Positions 1-7,579 of a stretch of DNA of 11,284 nucleotides are shown piece after piece (positions within the stretch are counted from its first letter, which is position 1; each line of letters opens with the position of its first letter). A program made the translations under genes and the position numbers. Source of the stretch: Bacteroidia bacterium (lineage in GTDB: Bacteria; Bacteroidota; Bacteroidia; JABEUT01); NCBI GenBank assembly GCA_013044305.1, contig JABEUT010000059.1, positions 1 through 11,284 on the forward strand, in the 5' to 3' direction. A model generated the notes under the pieces. The model had not been told where the DNA came from. It was given only the letters and a program-made list of their open reading frames with translations, and did not search any database.

Positions 1-347
1 AAGTGTATCCGGGCAATTTTTACGGAACCCTGCGAAGCGAGGTGGAAAGGCTGCTTAACGCCGGCAGACACGTAATTTTCGACATCGACGTAAAAGGCGC
101 ACTGAACATAAAAAAACATTTTGCAGGCCGGGCAATATCAATTTTTATAAAGCCTCCTTCGGTGGAGGCGCTGGAGCAAAGGCTCCGTCTGCGTAGCACC
201 GAATCGCCGGAATTTATGAACCAGAGGATAAACAAGGCGAAATACGAACTGTCGTTTGCAACGGAATTTGATAAGGTGGTACTGAACAATAACCTCGCCG
301 ATGCCCTTACTGAAACAGAAAATCTGGTGGCAGACTTCCTTGGCTGA
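1..347 (+). CDS. gmk: Guanylate kinase, 3' part (5' end outside the window)
   Basis: Guanylate kinase transfers a phosphate from ATP to GMP, giving GDP in the cytoplasmic purine nucleotide pathway. About 114 C-terminal residues are present. They open with the GMP-binding stretch VYPGNFYGT, followed by the core strand VIFDIDVKGA and by the mobile lid region with its arginines (RLRLRSTES, then NQRINKAKYEL). The end, LVADFLG, is a normal C-terminus for the family. A full enzyme has about 190 residues, so roughly 75 N-terminal residues, including the P-loop, lie before position 1. The GTG at position 3 could look like a start but encodes an internal valine of the conserved motif; bases 1-2 finish the preceding codon. 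The gene converges on the permease, with 26 bases between the stops and no clear hairpin in the gap. Identification is by family motifs and is firm. Confidence 0.93.
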   Translation, partial: VYPGNFYGTLRSEVERLLNAGRHVIFDIDVKGALNIKKHFAGRAISIFIKPPSVEALEQRLRLRSTESPEFMNQRINKAKYELSFATEFDKVVLNNNLADALTETENLVADFLG

Positions 348-373
348 CAGGTACGTGAACAGCCATACGGATG

Positions 374-1633
374 TTAGTTGTATTTAAGGGTGCGGGCAGG
401 CGATATGCGCGATATGATGTAGGAAGGAAAGACGAGCATGAGCATGCAGGTAATAAAGGATCCGCCGTTTATGGCAAGCACGTACTTCCAGTTCATATAA
501 ACCGGTACCTGCGAAACATAATAGGTTTCCTGCGGAAGTTTTACTATCCCATAGTGGCCCTGCAGATAGCATAATGACAGGCCGGCAAGGTTGCCCCACA
601 GCATACCGAGCAGTATAAGGTATGCGCCGTTAATGAGAAATATTTTTCTGACGGAGCCGTTGGCAGCCCCCAAAGCCTTCAGTAATCCTATCAGACTTGT
701 GTTTTCGAGGATAAGTACGATGAGCGCGGATATCATGGCTATGGCCGAAACTATGGCCATGAGCGCCAGAATAATTGCCGCATTGATGTTTTGCAGGTCG
801 AGCCATGAAAAGATGGCAGAGTCTATTTTCTTAATGCTTTCGGCAATGAGATCCCTTCCTATCAGCTTGTTGGCCTCATCTTCCACCTTATCCACATCGC
901 TGAAGTTGCTGCACAGTATTTCAAATCCGCCTGCCTGATCGGGCGTCCAGAAGTTAAGCTTTTGAATCTGGCCTAGGTCAACAAATACGAACTGCCGGTC
1001 GAAATCGTCAAGCCCGGAAGAATAGATGCCACGCACGAAGAAAGTTCGCACCCTTTGCTCATACCCGTAATGACCGTAGCGGTCTGGGTTTTTAGTTTTG
1101 GTTATGAAATAAATAAACAGTTTACTTCCGGTATCGGCATTCAGGTCGCTGGCTATGGTTTTAGATATCACTATACCGCTTGCGGGAGCCGAATCGCCTG
1201 GTGCAATTATCCTGCCTTTTACCAAATTTCTTTTTATAAAGCTCCAGTCATAATTGTTTGAAACCCCTTTCAGCAGCACGCCTTCATTATTAGTTTTTGT
1301 TTTTATGATACCTATTTTGGTGGCGTAAACCTGAATATGTCTTACCCCGCGCAGCTTTTCAAGATTGGCAACAAAAGGCTGGCGTATGGATACGGGAAGG
1401 GGTTCGTATGAACTGTTATTATCGTAATTATTTATCTCTATATCGGCATTAAAGCCTTCCACCTTATCGCGTATGGAGTACTGGAACCCCCGTACTATTG
1501 CTACCGTAAGAATCATTACTGCAAGCCCTATTGCCACGCCAGCAATGGCAATGCGGATGGTAGGACGTGATATCTTTTGCCTTCCTGTCCGCATCCCGGT
1601 GATGCGTTTTGCAATAAAAAATTCAGTGTTCAT
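374..1633 (-). CDS. LolC/LolE-type ABC transporter permease (FtsX family)
   Basis: A 419-residue inner-membrane protein with the layout of the lipoprotein-releasing permeases LolC/LolE. One membrane helix lies near residues 27-48, then a large periplasmic domain (about 50-283), then three helices near 284-308, 331-355 and 385-408. The N-terminus (FFIAKRI, then ISRPTIRIAIAGVAIGLAV) and the cytoplasmic loop LIGLLKALGAANGSVRKIFL, which in this family docks on the ATPase, are typical. So are YYVSQVP in the last periplasmic loop and the end ISPARTLK. In the known system such a permease works with the ATPase LolD to pass mature lipoproteins to a carrier for transport to the outer membrane. No ATPase gene lies in this window. 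The gene follows lptE by 36 bases and is probably cotranscribed with it. A different FtsX-type export role cannot be excluded, so no symbol is given. Confidence 0.85.
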   Translation of the reverse strand: MNTEFFIAKRITGMRTGRQKISRPTIRIAIAGVAIGLAVMILTVAIVRGFQYSIRDKVEGFNADIEINNYDNNSSYEPLPVSIRQPFVANLEKLRGVRHIQVYATKIGIIKTKTNNEGVLLKGVSNNYDWSFIKRNLVKGRIIAPGDSAPASGIVISKTIASDLNADTGSKLFIYFITKTKNPDRYGHYGYEQRVRTFFVRGIYSSGLDDFDRQFVFVDLGQIQKLNFWTPDQAGGFEILCSNFSDVDKVEDEANKLIGRDLIAESIKKIDSAIFSWLDLQNINAAIILALMAIVSAIAMISALIVLILENTSLIGLLKALGAANGSVRKIFLINGAYLILLGMLWGNLAGLSLCYLQGHYGIVKLPQETYYVSQVPVYMNWKYVLAINGGSFITCMLMLVFPSYIISRISPARTLKYN

Positions 1634-1669
1634 ACGGCTGATGTCTGTTTGCTGCAGGCCACATCCTGG

Positions 1670-2221
1670 TTACCAGTTATTAAAAGCTTTATCAAATACA
1701 TCCTGAACAAGTTGCTTGTCTATTTGAGTCAACAGGTCGTTCTGAACACTGCTAAGCGGCGACGAACTAGGGAAATCGGCATACCTGCTGAAGGTGGCAT
1801 TGTACCCCTTTTTGGCATCGTGCTTGTCGGTATAAGTAATATCAATGGTAACGGTGAGCCTTGTAAGCGACGACGCATTAGGGGTAGAAGCCTGTGCGGC
1901 AATAGGAGCTATACTATATCCTGTAACGGAGCCCTGAAAATCAAGATCACCGTGGGATACAAGCGCCAGCTTGCAGTTAGAGGCAATATAATTGCGCAGG
2001 GCATCGGTCAGGGTTTGGCTGTAAGTTGGTCCGGCCAGAGTACCCTGATCGGAAAGCGTGATGTACTGTACGGAGAATGTTTTTGCGTCAAGAGGTATAG
2101 AGGCCCCTGAAAGGGTATAGCTGATATGGCATGAGGAAATACTCAACACTAACCAGCAGGAGAACACTGTTTTGATAAGCAGGCGGGTATAATTACTCAT
2201 TAGGTTGAAAGGAAACTGCAT
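1670..2221 (-). CDS. lptE: LPS assembly lipoprotein LptE
   Basis: LptE is the lipoprotein plug of the outer-membrane LptD barrel, which places lipopolysaccharide in the outer leaflet. The 183-residue product begins with a lipoprotein signal (RLLIK, a hydrophobic stretch, then a lipobox ending SISSC with the acylated cysteine at residue 31). The mature part carries features I associate with Bacteroidota LptE: YTLSGASI near 35-42, AKTFSVQY near 46-53, GDLDFQGSVTGY near 91-102, RLTVTIDI near 121-128, FSRYADF near 144-150, and a terminal DVFDKAFNNW. The start is uncertain: the ATG at 2221 lies 6 bases after the stop of the sigma-54 activator, while an ATG at 2200 (residue 8) would give a more usual 24-residue signal peptide. 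Neither has a Shine-Dalgarno. Tight spacing suggests translation from the same mRNA as the activator and the permease. Confidence 0.88.
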   Translation of the reverse strand: MQFPFNLMSNYTRLLIKTVFSCWLVLSISSCHISYTLSGASIPLDAKTFSVQYITLSDQGTLAGPTYSQTLTDALRNYIASNCKLALVSHGDLDFQGSVTGYSIAPIAAQASTPNASSLTRLTVTIDITYTDKHDAKKGYNATFSRYADFPSSSPLSSVQNDLLTQIDKQLVQDVFDKAFNNW

Positions 2222-2227
2222 GGCTCT

Positions 2228-3466
2228 TCAATCGGTACTGTCCAGATTATATTCCTTCAGTTTCCGGTACATGGTACGTTCCGATATGCCAAGCTCTTCC
2301 GAGGCGGCTCTTCGGTTGCCCTTATGTTTTTCAAGAACCGATTTTATAAAATTCTTTTCTTTATCGCCGGGCGAAGGAAGTGACTCCGGTTTTTTCCGGT
2401 TATCATCCAGAGGGAGGGGCTGCGCTGTTTGCACAGGCAGCGACTCGCTTCCGCGAAGCTTACGGGCATCGTCGTTCAGTCTGTGTATAACCGTTGAGGA
2501 GCCTTGTTTGCCAGATAGGTAACGCTGTTCATTTTCCAATAAGCCAAGCACCACCTGTTTAAGGTCCATCATATCCTTTTTCATATCGAACAGCACCTTG
2601 TACAGGAGTTCCCGTTCTGAATACTCCGGTGTTTCCGGCGACGAACCCATAGGTTTGAACAAGGCTGGCAGGGAGACGGAAGCCCCTGAATCAGGCAGAT
2701 ATTGACTAAGGGTTTTGTCGTCTATCTCCCGCGATTTTTCTATAACTGAAATCTGTTCGGTTACATTTTTCAATTGCCTCACGTTGCCCCTCCAGTAAAA
2801 ATTTTCAAGAACTTTCTCGGCTTCCGGAGTTATCCGTATCGGGGGCATTTTATATTTCGATGCAAAGTCGGCTGCAAATTTCCGGAAGAGCAGGGCTATG
2901 TCTTCTCTTCTCTCGCGTAAGGGCGGTATAGTAAGGGGTACGGTATTCAGGCGGTAGTATAAATCTTCGCGGAACCTGCCTTTTTCAATAAGCTGCAGCA
3001 TGTTCACATTGGTGGCGGCAACAATTCTTACATCGGTTTTCATAACCTTCGATGAGCCTACCCGTATATATTCACCTGTTTCCAAAACACGCAGGAGCCT
3101 GACTTGAGTTGGCAAAGGGAGTTCGCCGACCTCATCAAGAAATATGGTTCCGCCGTTGGCAACCTCAAAATAGCCTTTGCGTGTTTCGTGTGCGCCGGTA
3201 AAAGAACCCTTCTCGTGACCAAACAGTTCGGAGTCAATGGTTCCTTCGGGAATGGCGCCGCAGTTTACGGCTATATAGTGGTTGTGTTTGCGCGGGCTAA
3301 GCTGATGGATTATTTGCGGGAATACTTCTTTGCCTGCGCCGCTTTCACCGGTTATCAGCACAGAAAGGTCGGTAGCCGCTACCTGCCGGGCTATATCAAT
3401 GGCGCGGTCTATACCAGGCGATGTGCCTATTATGCCAAATCTGTTTTTCAATTCCTGTACAGTCAT
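2228..3466 (-). CDS. Sigma-54-dependent AAA+ transcription activator, Fis-type DNA-binding domain
   Basis: A 412-residue activator of RNA polymerase carrying sigma-54. It uses ATP hydrolysis to open promoters. The AAA+ domain begins almost at the N-terminus: Walker A GESGAGKE (40-47), the sigma-54-contacting loop as GSFTGA (87-92, where the textbook form is GAFTGA), Walker B TIFLDE (107-112), sensor I ATN (151-153), the arginine-finger region FREDLYYRLN (165-174), and sensor II WRGNVRQL (225-232). A poorly conserved linker (about 260-370) follows, rich in Ser, Pro and charged residues. The C-terminal Fis-type helix-turn-helix is near 383-406 (NRRAASEELGISERTMYRKL). There is no receiver, GAF or PAS domain, so activity is not set by an ordinary response-regulator phosphorylation site in this protein. 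It starts 43 bases after miaB and ends 6 bases before lptE. Its targets and signal cannot be read from the sequence. Confidence 0.93.
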   Translation of the reverse strand: MTVQELKNRFGIIGTSPGIDRAIDIARQVAATDLSVLITGESGAGKEVFPQIIHQLSPRKHNHYIAVNCGAIPEGTIDSELFGHEKGSFTGAHETRKGYFEVANGGTIFLDEVGELPLPTQVRLLRVLETGEYIRVGSSKVMKTDVRIVAATNVNMLQLIEKGRFREDLYYRLNTVPLTIPPLRERREDIALLFRKFAADFASKYKMPPIRITPEAEKVLENFYWRGNVRQLKNVTEQISVIEKSREIDDKTLSQYLPDSGASVSLPALFKPMGSSPETPEYSERELLYKVLFDMKKDMMDLKQVVLGLLENEQRYLSGKQGSSTVIHRLNDDARKLRGSESLPVQTAQPLPLDDNRKKPESLPSPGDKEKNFIKSVLEKHKGNRRAASEELGISERTMYRKLKEYNLDSTD

Positions 3467-3509
3467 TCTTATGCTTTCTATGTCCGCAAGTGGAGGTGTT
3501 TATAGAATA

Positions 3510-4889
3510 TCAACCATTAATAACTTCTCCGATAAGGGTAGCTGTGGTGCATTTTTTCACCAATACCTGCACGTATGTACCCTGTTTGTGTCCGTCGGCC
3601 GGAAACACAATAACTTTATTCTGGGTGTTTCTGCCAAACATATATTGCGACGATTTCCGCGACCTGCCTTCTACCAATACCTCGTGTACAGTGTTCAGGT
3701 CGTTAATATTGCTTTGATGGGATATTTGCCGGTGCAGTTCGATTATCTCACTCAACCGCCTGCTTTTAACCTCCTCCGGAATGTCATCTTTATATTTTCT
3801 TGCAGCAAGTGTTCCCGGTCTTTCGGAATACTTGAACATATAGGCAAAATTGTAGCCTGCTTCCTGCATCAGTGTTAATGTTTCGGCATGCTCTTCTTCC
3901 GTCTCGCTGCAAAATCCGGCTATTATATCAGTAGATATTCCGCAGCCGGGTATTATTTCCCTGATTGCCTTTATTCTTTCAAGGTAGAAGCTACGGTTGT
4001 AGCTCCGATTCATTATTTGCAATACCCTGTCGCTGCCTGATTGCACAGGTAAATGAATATACTTACAAATGTTATGATACTTTTTTATGGTATACAGAAC
4101 TTCGTCTGTCATATCCTGGGGGTTAGAAGTGGAAAACCGTATCCTTAACAAAGGGCTAACCATAGCCACCCTTTCCAAAAGCTTCGCAAAGCTTGTGTCG
4201 TTCCACTGGTAGGAGTTCACATTCTGACCAAGGAGGGTAACTTCCCTGTATCCCATACTGAACAGGTTCCTCGCTTCATTCACAATAGTATCAGGGTTGC
4301 GGCTCCTTTCCCGTCCTCTGGTAAAAGGAACCACGCAAAAGGAGCACATATTGTCGCAGCCGCGCATAATGGAAATGAGCGCCGTTACCCCGTTTCCGCC
4401 AAGCCTTACCGGCTGAATATCGGAATAGGTTTCCTCCTTTGATAGTATAACGTTCACTCCTTTACGCCCTTCGCGGACTTCGGCTATGCAGGCGGGCAGG
4501 GTTCTGTATGCATCGGGGCCCACAACAAGGTCTATACAATCTTCCTCCTCAACAAGTTTTTCTTTAAGGCGCTCCGCCATGCAACCCAAAATACCCACCA
4601 CCAGTTCGGGTTTCCTTAATTTCAGTTTTCTGAACTCATACAACCGCTTTCGAACTTTTTCTTCGGCATTTTCTCTAATGGCGCAGGTGTTGGTTAGTAT
4701 CAAATCGGCATCCGAAGGGGTTGCGGAGGGAATGTAGCCTTGGTCGAGAAGTATTGAGGTTACCAGTTCACTATCTGAAAAATTCATTTGACACCCGTAG
4801 GTTTCAAGGAAAAATTTAAGGTTGGCGCCAGTTTTAGATTTACCCGCCGAACTTATAATTTCTTCTATGTCCGCAATCTGCTTGTTCAT
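3510..4889 (-). CDS. miaB: tRNA-2-methylthio-N6-dimethylallyladenosine synthase MiaB
   Basis: MiaB is a radical-SAM methylthiotransferase that adds a methylthio group to isopentenyl-adenosine 37 of tRNAs reading codons that start with U. The 459 residues show the family order. An N-terminal UPF0004 domain carries the three cysteines of the auxiliary iron-sulfur cluster: C33 in ETYGCQMN, C69 in TNTCAIRENA and C103 in GILGCMAER. The radical-SAM domain has the CxxxCxxC motif at C178, C182 and C185 (RGCDNMCSFCVVPFTRGRERS), and GQNVNSY and HLPVQSGSDRVLQIMNR follow. A C-terminal TRAM-like domain (from about residue 400; VEGRSRKSSQYMFGRN) binds RNA. The length is close to other MiaB proteins (E. coli has 474). 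A promoter match lies just upstream, so this gene probably opens the miaB-activator-lptE-permease transcript. Confidence 0.97.
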   Translation of the reverse strand: MNKQIADIEEIISSAGKSKTGANLKFFLETYGCQMNFSDSELVTSILLDQGYIPSATPSDADLILTNTCAIRENAEEKVRKRLYEFRKLKLRKPELVVGILGCMAERLKEKLVEEEDCIDLVVGPDAYRTLPACIAEVREGRKGVNVILSKEETYSDIQPVRLGGNGVTALISIMRGCDNMCSFCVVPFTRGRERSRNPDTIVNEARNLFSMGYREVTLLGQNVNSYQWNDTSFAKLLERVAMVSPLLRIRFSTSNPQDMTDEVLYTIKKYHNICKYIHLPVQSGSDRVLQIMNRSYNRSFYLERIKAIREIIPGCGISTDIIAGFCSETEEEHAETLTLMQEAGYNFAYMFKYSERPGTLAARKYKDDIPEEVKSRRLSEIIELHRQISHQSNINDLNTVHEVLVEGRSRKSSQYMFGRNTQNKVIVFPADGHKQGTYVQVLVKKCTTATLIGEVING

Positions 4890-4901
4890 CGGAATAAATT
4901 A

Positions 4902-4931
4902 CAAATTTACGAAAAGAGAACGCCCCCTTAA
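4902..4931 (-). promoter_or_regulatory. Candidate Bacteroidota promoter for miaB
   Basis: On the - strand, positions 4909-4902 read TAAATTTG, an exact match to the Bacteroidota -7 consensus TAnnTTTG. At 4931-4929, 19 bases upstream, is TTA, a weak form of the -33 element TTG. Transcription would start near 4897, leaving a leader of about 8 bases before the ATG at 4889. This is the only exact -7 match I found in the gaps between genes. The region is AT-rich, so a chance match is possible. Confidence 0.4.
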
Positions 4932-4940
4932 CGGGGGCGT
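4911..4940 (-). terminator. Rho-independent terminator after gldN
   Basis: A perfect 8-base stem, six of its pairs G:C (4920-4927 with 4933-4940), closes a 5-base loop. Read on the - strand it is followed at once by TTCTCTTTTC, a moderately T-rich tail. On the + strand the bases after the stem are not T-rich enough, so the terminator faces the gldN direction. It lies 46 bases after the gldN stop codon and should end the T9SS transcript before miaB. Confidence 0.75.
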
Positions 4941-4953
4941 GTAGATTATATTT

Positions 4954-4972
4954 AAACCTCTTGAAGGGGTTT
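4954..4972 (-). other. Second hairpin between gldN and the terminator
   Basis: Positions 4954-4960 can pair with 4966-4972 (seven pairs, one of them G:T) around a 5-base loop. On the - strand the sequence after it is AAATATAATC, which is not a T-tract, so it is unlikely to terminate by itself. It could protect the 3' end of the gldN mRNA or act with the stronger hairpin that follows 13 bases later. Confidence 0.35.
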
Positions 4973-4986
4973 GCCTCTATTCCTCT

Positions 4987-5886
4987 TTAATATTCCCACA
5001 TATCATGCTCCAGGTTGAACATCTTGTTTTTAATTTTTTCCGCTTCAAGCTGTGCATCAATTCCGGTTTCGTAATCAGCAATTTTCCTGTTGTACACATT
5101 GCTTTCCTGCACTATATAGCTCGAAAACTGCCTTTTCCATATTATATCTTCAAGTGTTCTCCGCTCCTCATCGTTATAGGGATTAAACACCTCGATGTGA
5201 GAAAAGCAGTCCCTCATTTGTGGGTAATATACCCAAAAAAGAGGCAATGGAGCCTGATCAGGTCTTGGTGTACCATCTGTAGCATCATGGAATCTGGCAA
5301 CAGGACAAATTCCGAGTATCCTTACATCCATTACCGACCTTTGCTTGTCAAAGAACCATTCTTCTTTAATAATATATTGAACAATATCTTCAGAAGTATA
5401 TGGTTGTGGAATATCCTGACCGGCAGCATTTTTTAGGTTATCATAACTGTAAGTCAGCCCTTTGTTTATCAAATCCTTTAATGGGAATACCAACGAATCC
5501 TTCGAATAAGAGTACACAAAACCATTATCAAAATTATTTATATCTGCATAAAATGCCATTGCTTTACCAGGCTGCAGGTTGTTAGCTCCTTTCGAAGTGT
5601 CGGGCCATACTTCTTTTTTTATCACATCCCACAAGCTTTTCCTGTTTTCAGTAGGATTGAGTGGGTAATAAAGCGGCAGATTAATTTTTTCCCTTAGGTC
5701 AATAACTCTCCATACTACTTTTTTCCACATTACATCTGCCTCACGCAATGGAATATAAGGAATTACTCTTTTACTGGGGGTATTTTGCTTATCGTACACA
5801 TCGTCTCGTAAAACAGTTTGCGCCATTATATTTCCTGTGAACAAGACAAAGAAACAAGCGCAAAAATTCAGCAGTGATTTTCTCAT
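4987..5886 (-). CDS. gldN: Type IX secretion ring protein GldN/PorN
   Basis: GldN (PorN) is a periplasmic protein which, with the lipoprotein GldK, forms the large ring under the outer membrane in the type IX secretion system. The 299 residues begin with a cleavable signal peptide (RK, a hydrophobic stretch, probable cut after IMA at residue 22). The mature part has stretches typical of the family: READVMWKKVVWRVIDLREK near 48-67 followed by INLPLYYP, then VMDVRILGICPV near 185-196, LFWVYYPQMRDC near 216-227, and SSYIVQESNVYNRKI near 255-269. The C-terminal 30 residues are charged and helical in appearance. It starts 9 bases after the gldM stop, so the two are surely cotranscribed. No gldO paralogue follows, unlike in Flavobacterium johnsoniae. 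A terminator hairpin follows the gene. Confidence 0.95.
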   Translation of the reverse strand: MRKSLLNFCACFFVLFTGNIMAQTVLRDDVYDKQNTPSKRVIPYIPLREADVMWKKVVWRVIDLREKINLPLYYPLNPTENRKSLWDVIKKEVWPDTSKGANNLQPGKAMAFYADINNFDNGFVYSYSKDSLVFPLKDLINKGLTYSYDNLKNAAGQDIPQPYTSEDIVQYIIKEEWFFDKQRSVMDVRILGICPVARFHDATDGTPRPDQAPLPLFWVYYPQMRDCFSHIEVFNPYNDEERRTLEDIIWKRQFSSYIVQESNVYNRKIADYETGIDAQLEAEKIKNKMFNLEHDMWEY

Positions 5887-5895
5887 GGCTTATTT

Positions 5896-7509
5896 TTAAT
5901 TTATAGTTACGTTGGCACCGGAAATTGGCCTTGTATCAGGACCTTTTACACTGACTTTTTGAAAGATAATGTGGTTGCCGCTTGGCGATTGTTTTATCAG
6001 ACTTATCATGCTTGGAGTCAATCTATCGGAATTGGACTGTTCTATCTTACTGTAACCTCCTGCCGTTACCACTATTTGGAACGATATTACGTCATAGTGA
6101 AGGTCAAAGTCAAAGTTCTCCATTCTTGCTTCTACTTTTGGACTATTTATCAGTACAGCTTTTGTAATATTGATATCACCCTTTTTACCGGCCACATAAA
6201 AAATCGGATCGGGCACTTTCTTAATCCTGAATTCCTGGGGCGGGAAACTTCTGGTAGTTCCATCCAACAATTTTGCCGATACTCCTATCTTACAAGTGGT
6301 ACCCGCGCCTCCGGTTACCCTTACTATATATTTGCCTTTGGAGCCGCTGATGCTGCCAGGCCCTTGAAATGACGGCCGTATGGCATCGTCGGGGATGCCT
6401 GGCGCCGAAATTTCAACCGGGTTGTCTACTGATATGTAAAACACATTCATCTTGGTAGGCGATATTACCACAGCAGGTTTGGCAACGAGGTAGCTGGACA
6501 CGAACGGGTATGTTTGAAACGACCCGTCTGGTTTTTGAATGGTTATGCTGCCTGCATAGCGCACCGATCCTTCATGATCGGTTTTTACCGCATAGTAACC
6601 CATGCCGTTGGCAACTCGTACCGAGTCAACTTTTCCTCCGGGAAGCGGTTTGCCTGTAAGGGTATCTACAGCTCCTACAATAATCCTCGGGTTTTGTGTA
6701 CTGCTGTAAGCTGCTGTAAATATCTGCGCTTTGAAGCTGTCGCCCAATAGTACATAGTTGGAAAAGGGAACCACCTCTTTGGTAATTTTATCAAACTTAA
6801 AGTTTGAAGCATTTACGGATGACAGCAGATAGGCTTCCATGGTTGCTTCTACGTTCTTAACATCGTTTTGTTCCTTCGATAGCAAGCATATTTCGGCTAC
6901 GAGCGGCCTTTCATAGAAGTTGGCCACTTCCCATGTTACTTTTCTTTCCTCTTCATCGGAATATACATTAGGTGTTTTTAACCCTATGTTTGCCGTAACG
7001 GAATCTCTACCGGGGTCAAATAAGCCCATGATTTTTTTTCTGTATTCTGCTATTTTCACCTTTAATTCGTGGGCTTTCCCTTTCGATCCATCTTCACTTA
7101 CGGCATCATTAATAAGAATATGCGTAGGAATATCGAAGTTATCCTTTGCATTAATCTCTATCAACTTTATGGTGTCCGCCTGCTTCTTTGTTATATGATC
7201 TGTTTCGGCTTTAAGATCCGTTTTAAGCGAATCGATATAGTTACAAAGGTCCTTCGACCACTTTTGAACCTCTTTTGCCTTATCGTAAAATGGCTTGGTT
7301 TTAAGCGGGTCCTGTTCATAAGCTTTTGAAAAAAGCTCCATGGTGTTGGCGTTCTTTTTGTCAAAGTTTTTATTTGTTGATACCAAGCCATTATCCACGG
7401 CAATAAACGCGTTCAGAATCTGTACCGATACGTTCAGTGCCAAAAGGGCAGTTAGCACCAGGTACATTATATTAATCATCTTTTGCCGAGGCTCTTGCGG
7501 AAGTGCCAT
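5896..7509 (-). CDS. gldM: Type IX secretion motor protein GldM/PorM
   Basis: GldM is the rotor-like shaft of the T9SS motor. A single N-terminal membrane helix sits in the GldL ring, and a long periplasmic dimer reaches the GldK-GldN ring. The 537 residues fit the family (PorM and GldM have about 515). The N-terminus PRQKMINIMYLVLTALLALN (7-26) is the family signature, and R8 is the charged residue just before the helix (about 11-37) that is expected to meet GldL. The periplasmic part begins helical and charged (about 40-215). Beta-rich segments follow, roughly 220-310, 315-395 and 400-537, as in the known four-domain structure; these borders are estimates. There is no signal peptide cleavage site, as expected for an anchored protein. 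It lies 70 bases after gldL. That gap is AT-rich and shows no clear promoter. Confidence 0.96.
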   Translation of the reverse strand: MALPQEPRQKMINIMYLVLTALLALNVSVQILNAFIAVDNGLVSTNKNFDKKNANTMELFSKAYEQDPLKTKPFYDKAKEVQKWSKDLCNYIDSLKTDLKAETDHITKKQADTIKLIEINAKDNFDIPTHILINDAVSEDGSKGKAHELKVKIAEYRKKIMGLFDPGRDSVTANIGLKTPNVYSDEEERKVTWEVANFYERPLVAEICLLSKEQNDVKNVEATMEAYLLSSVNASNFKFDKITKEVVPFSNYVLLGDSFKAQIFTAAYSSTQNPRIIVGAVDTLTGKPLPGGKVDSVRVANGMGYYAVKTDHEGSVRYAGSITIQKPDGSFQTYPFVSSYLVAKPAVVISPTKMNVFYISVDNPVEISAPGIPDDAIRPSFQGPGSISGSKGKYIVRVTGGAGTTCKIGVSAKLLDGTTRSFPPQEFRIKKVPDPIFYVAGKKGDINITKAVLINSPKVEARMENFDFDLHYDVISFQIVVTAGGYSKIEQSNSDRLTPSMISLIKQSPSGNHIIFQKVSVKGPDTRPISGANVTIN

Positions 7510-7579
7510 ATCAAATTCTATTTATTTTATTAAAACTGAATAACTTAAATCTTAGGAGAAATTACGAACCACTGGTCGT

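Noticed and set aside
3..5. GTG as start codon of a 114-residue protein
   Set aside because: The valine belongs to the conserved VYPGNFYG motif of guanylate kinase; the real start is before the window.
348..373. Bidirectional terminator between gmk and the permease
   Set aside because: The 26 bases contain no stable inverted repeat.
1577..2110. 177-codon open frame on the + strand
   Set aside because: Antisense to lptE and the permease start; no signal peptide or known motif, and both sense genes are clear.
3467..3509. Sigma-54 promoter in front of the activator gene (autoregulation), suggested by CACTTGC on the - strand
   Set aside because: The required GG ten bases before the GC is missing.
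3330..3878. 182-codon open frame on the + strand across the miaB/activator junction
   Set aside because: Antisense to two well-supported genes, with no recognised motif; its composition looks like a reverse-strand shadow.
7510..7520. TAGAATTTG before gldM as a Bacteroidota -7 box
   Set aside because: Spacing inside the box is off by one base, and it sits right at the gldM ATG, leaving no leader.
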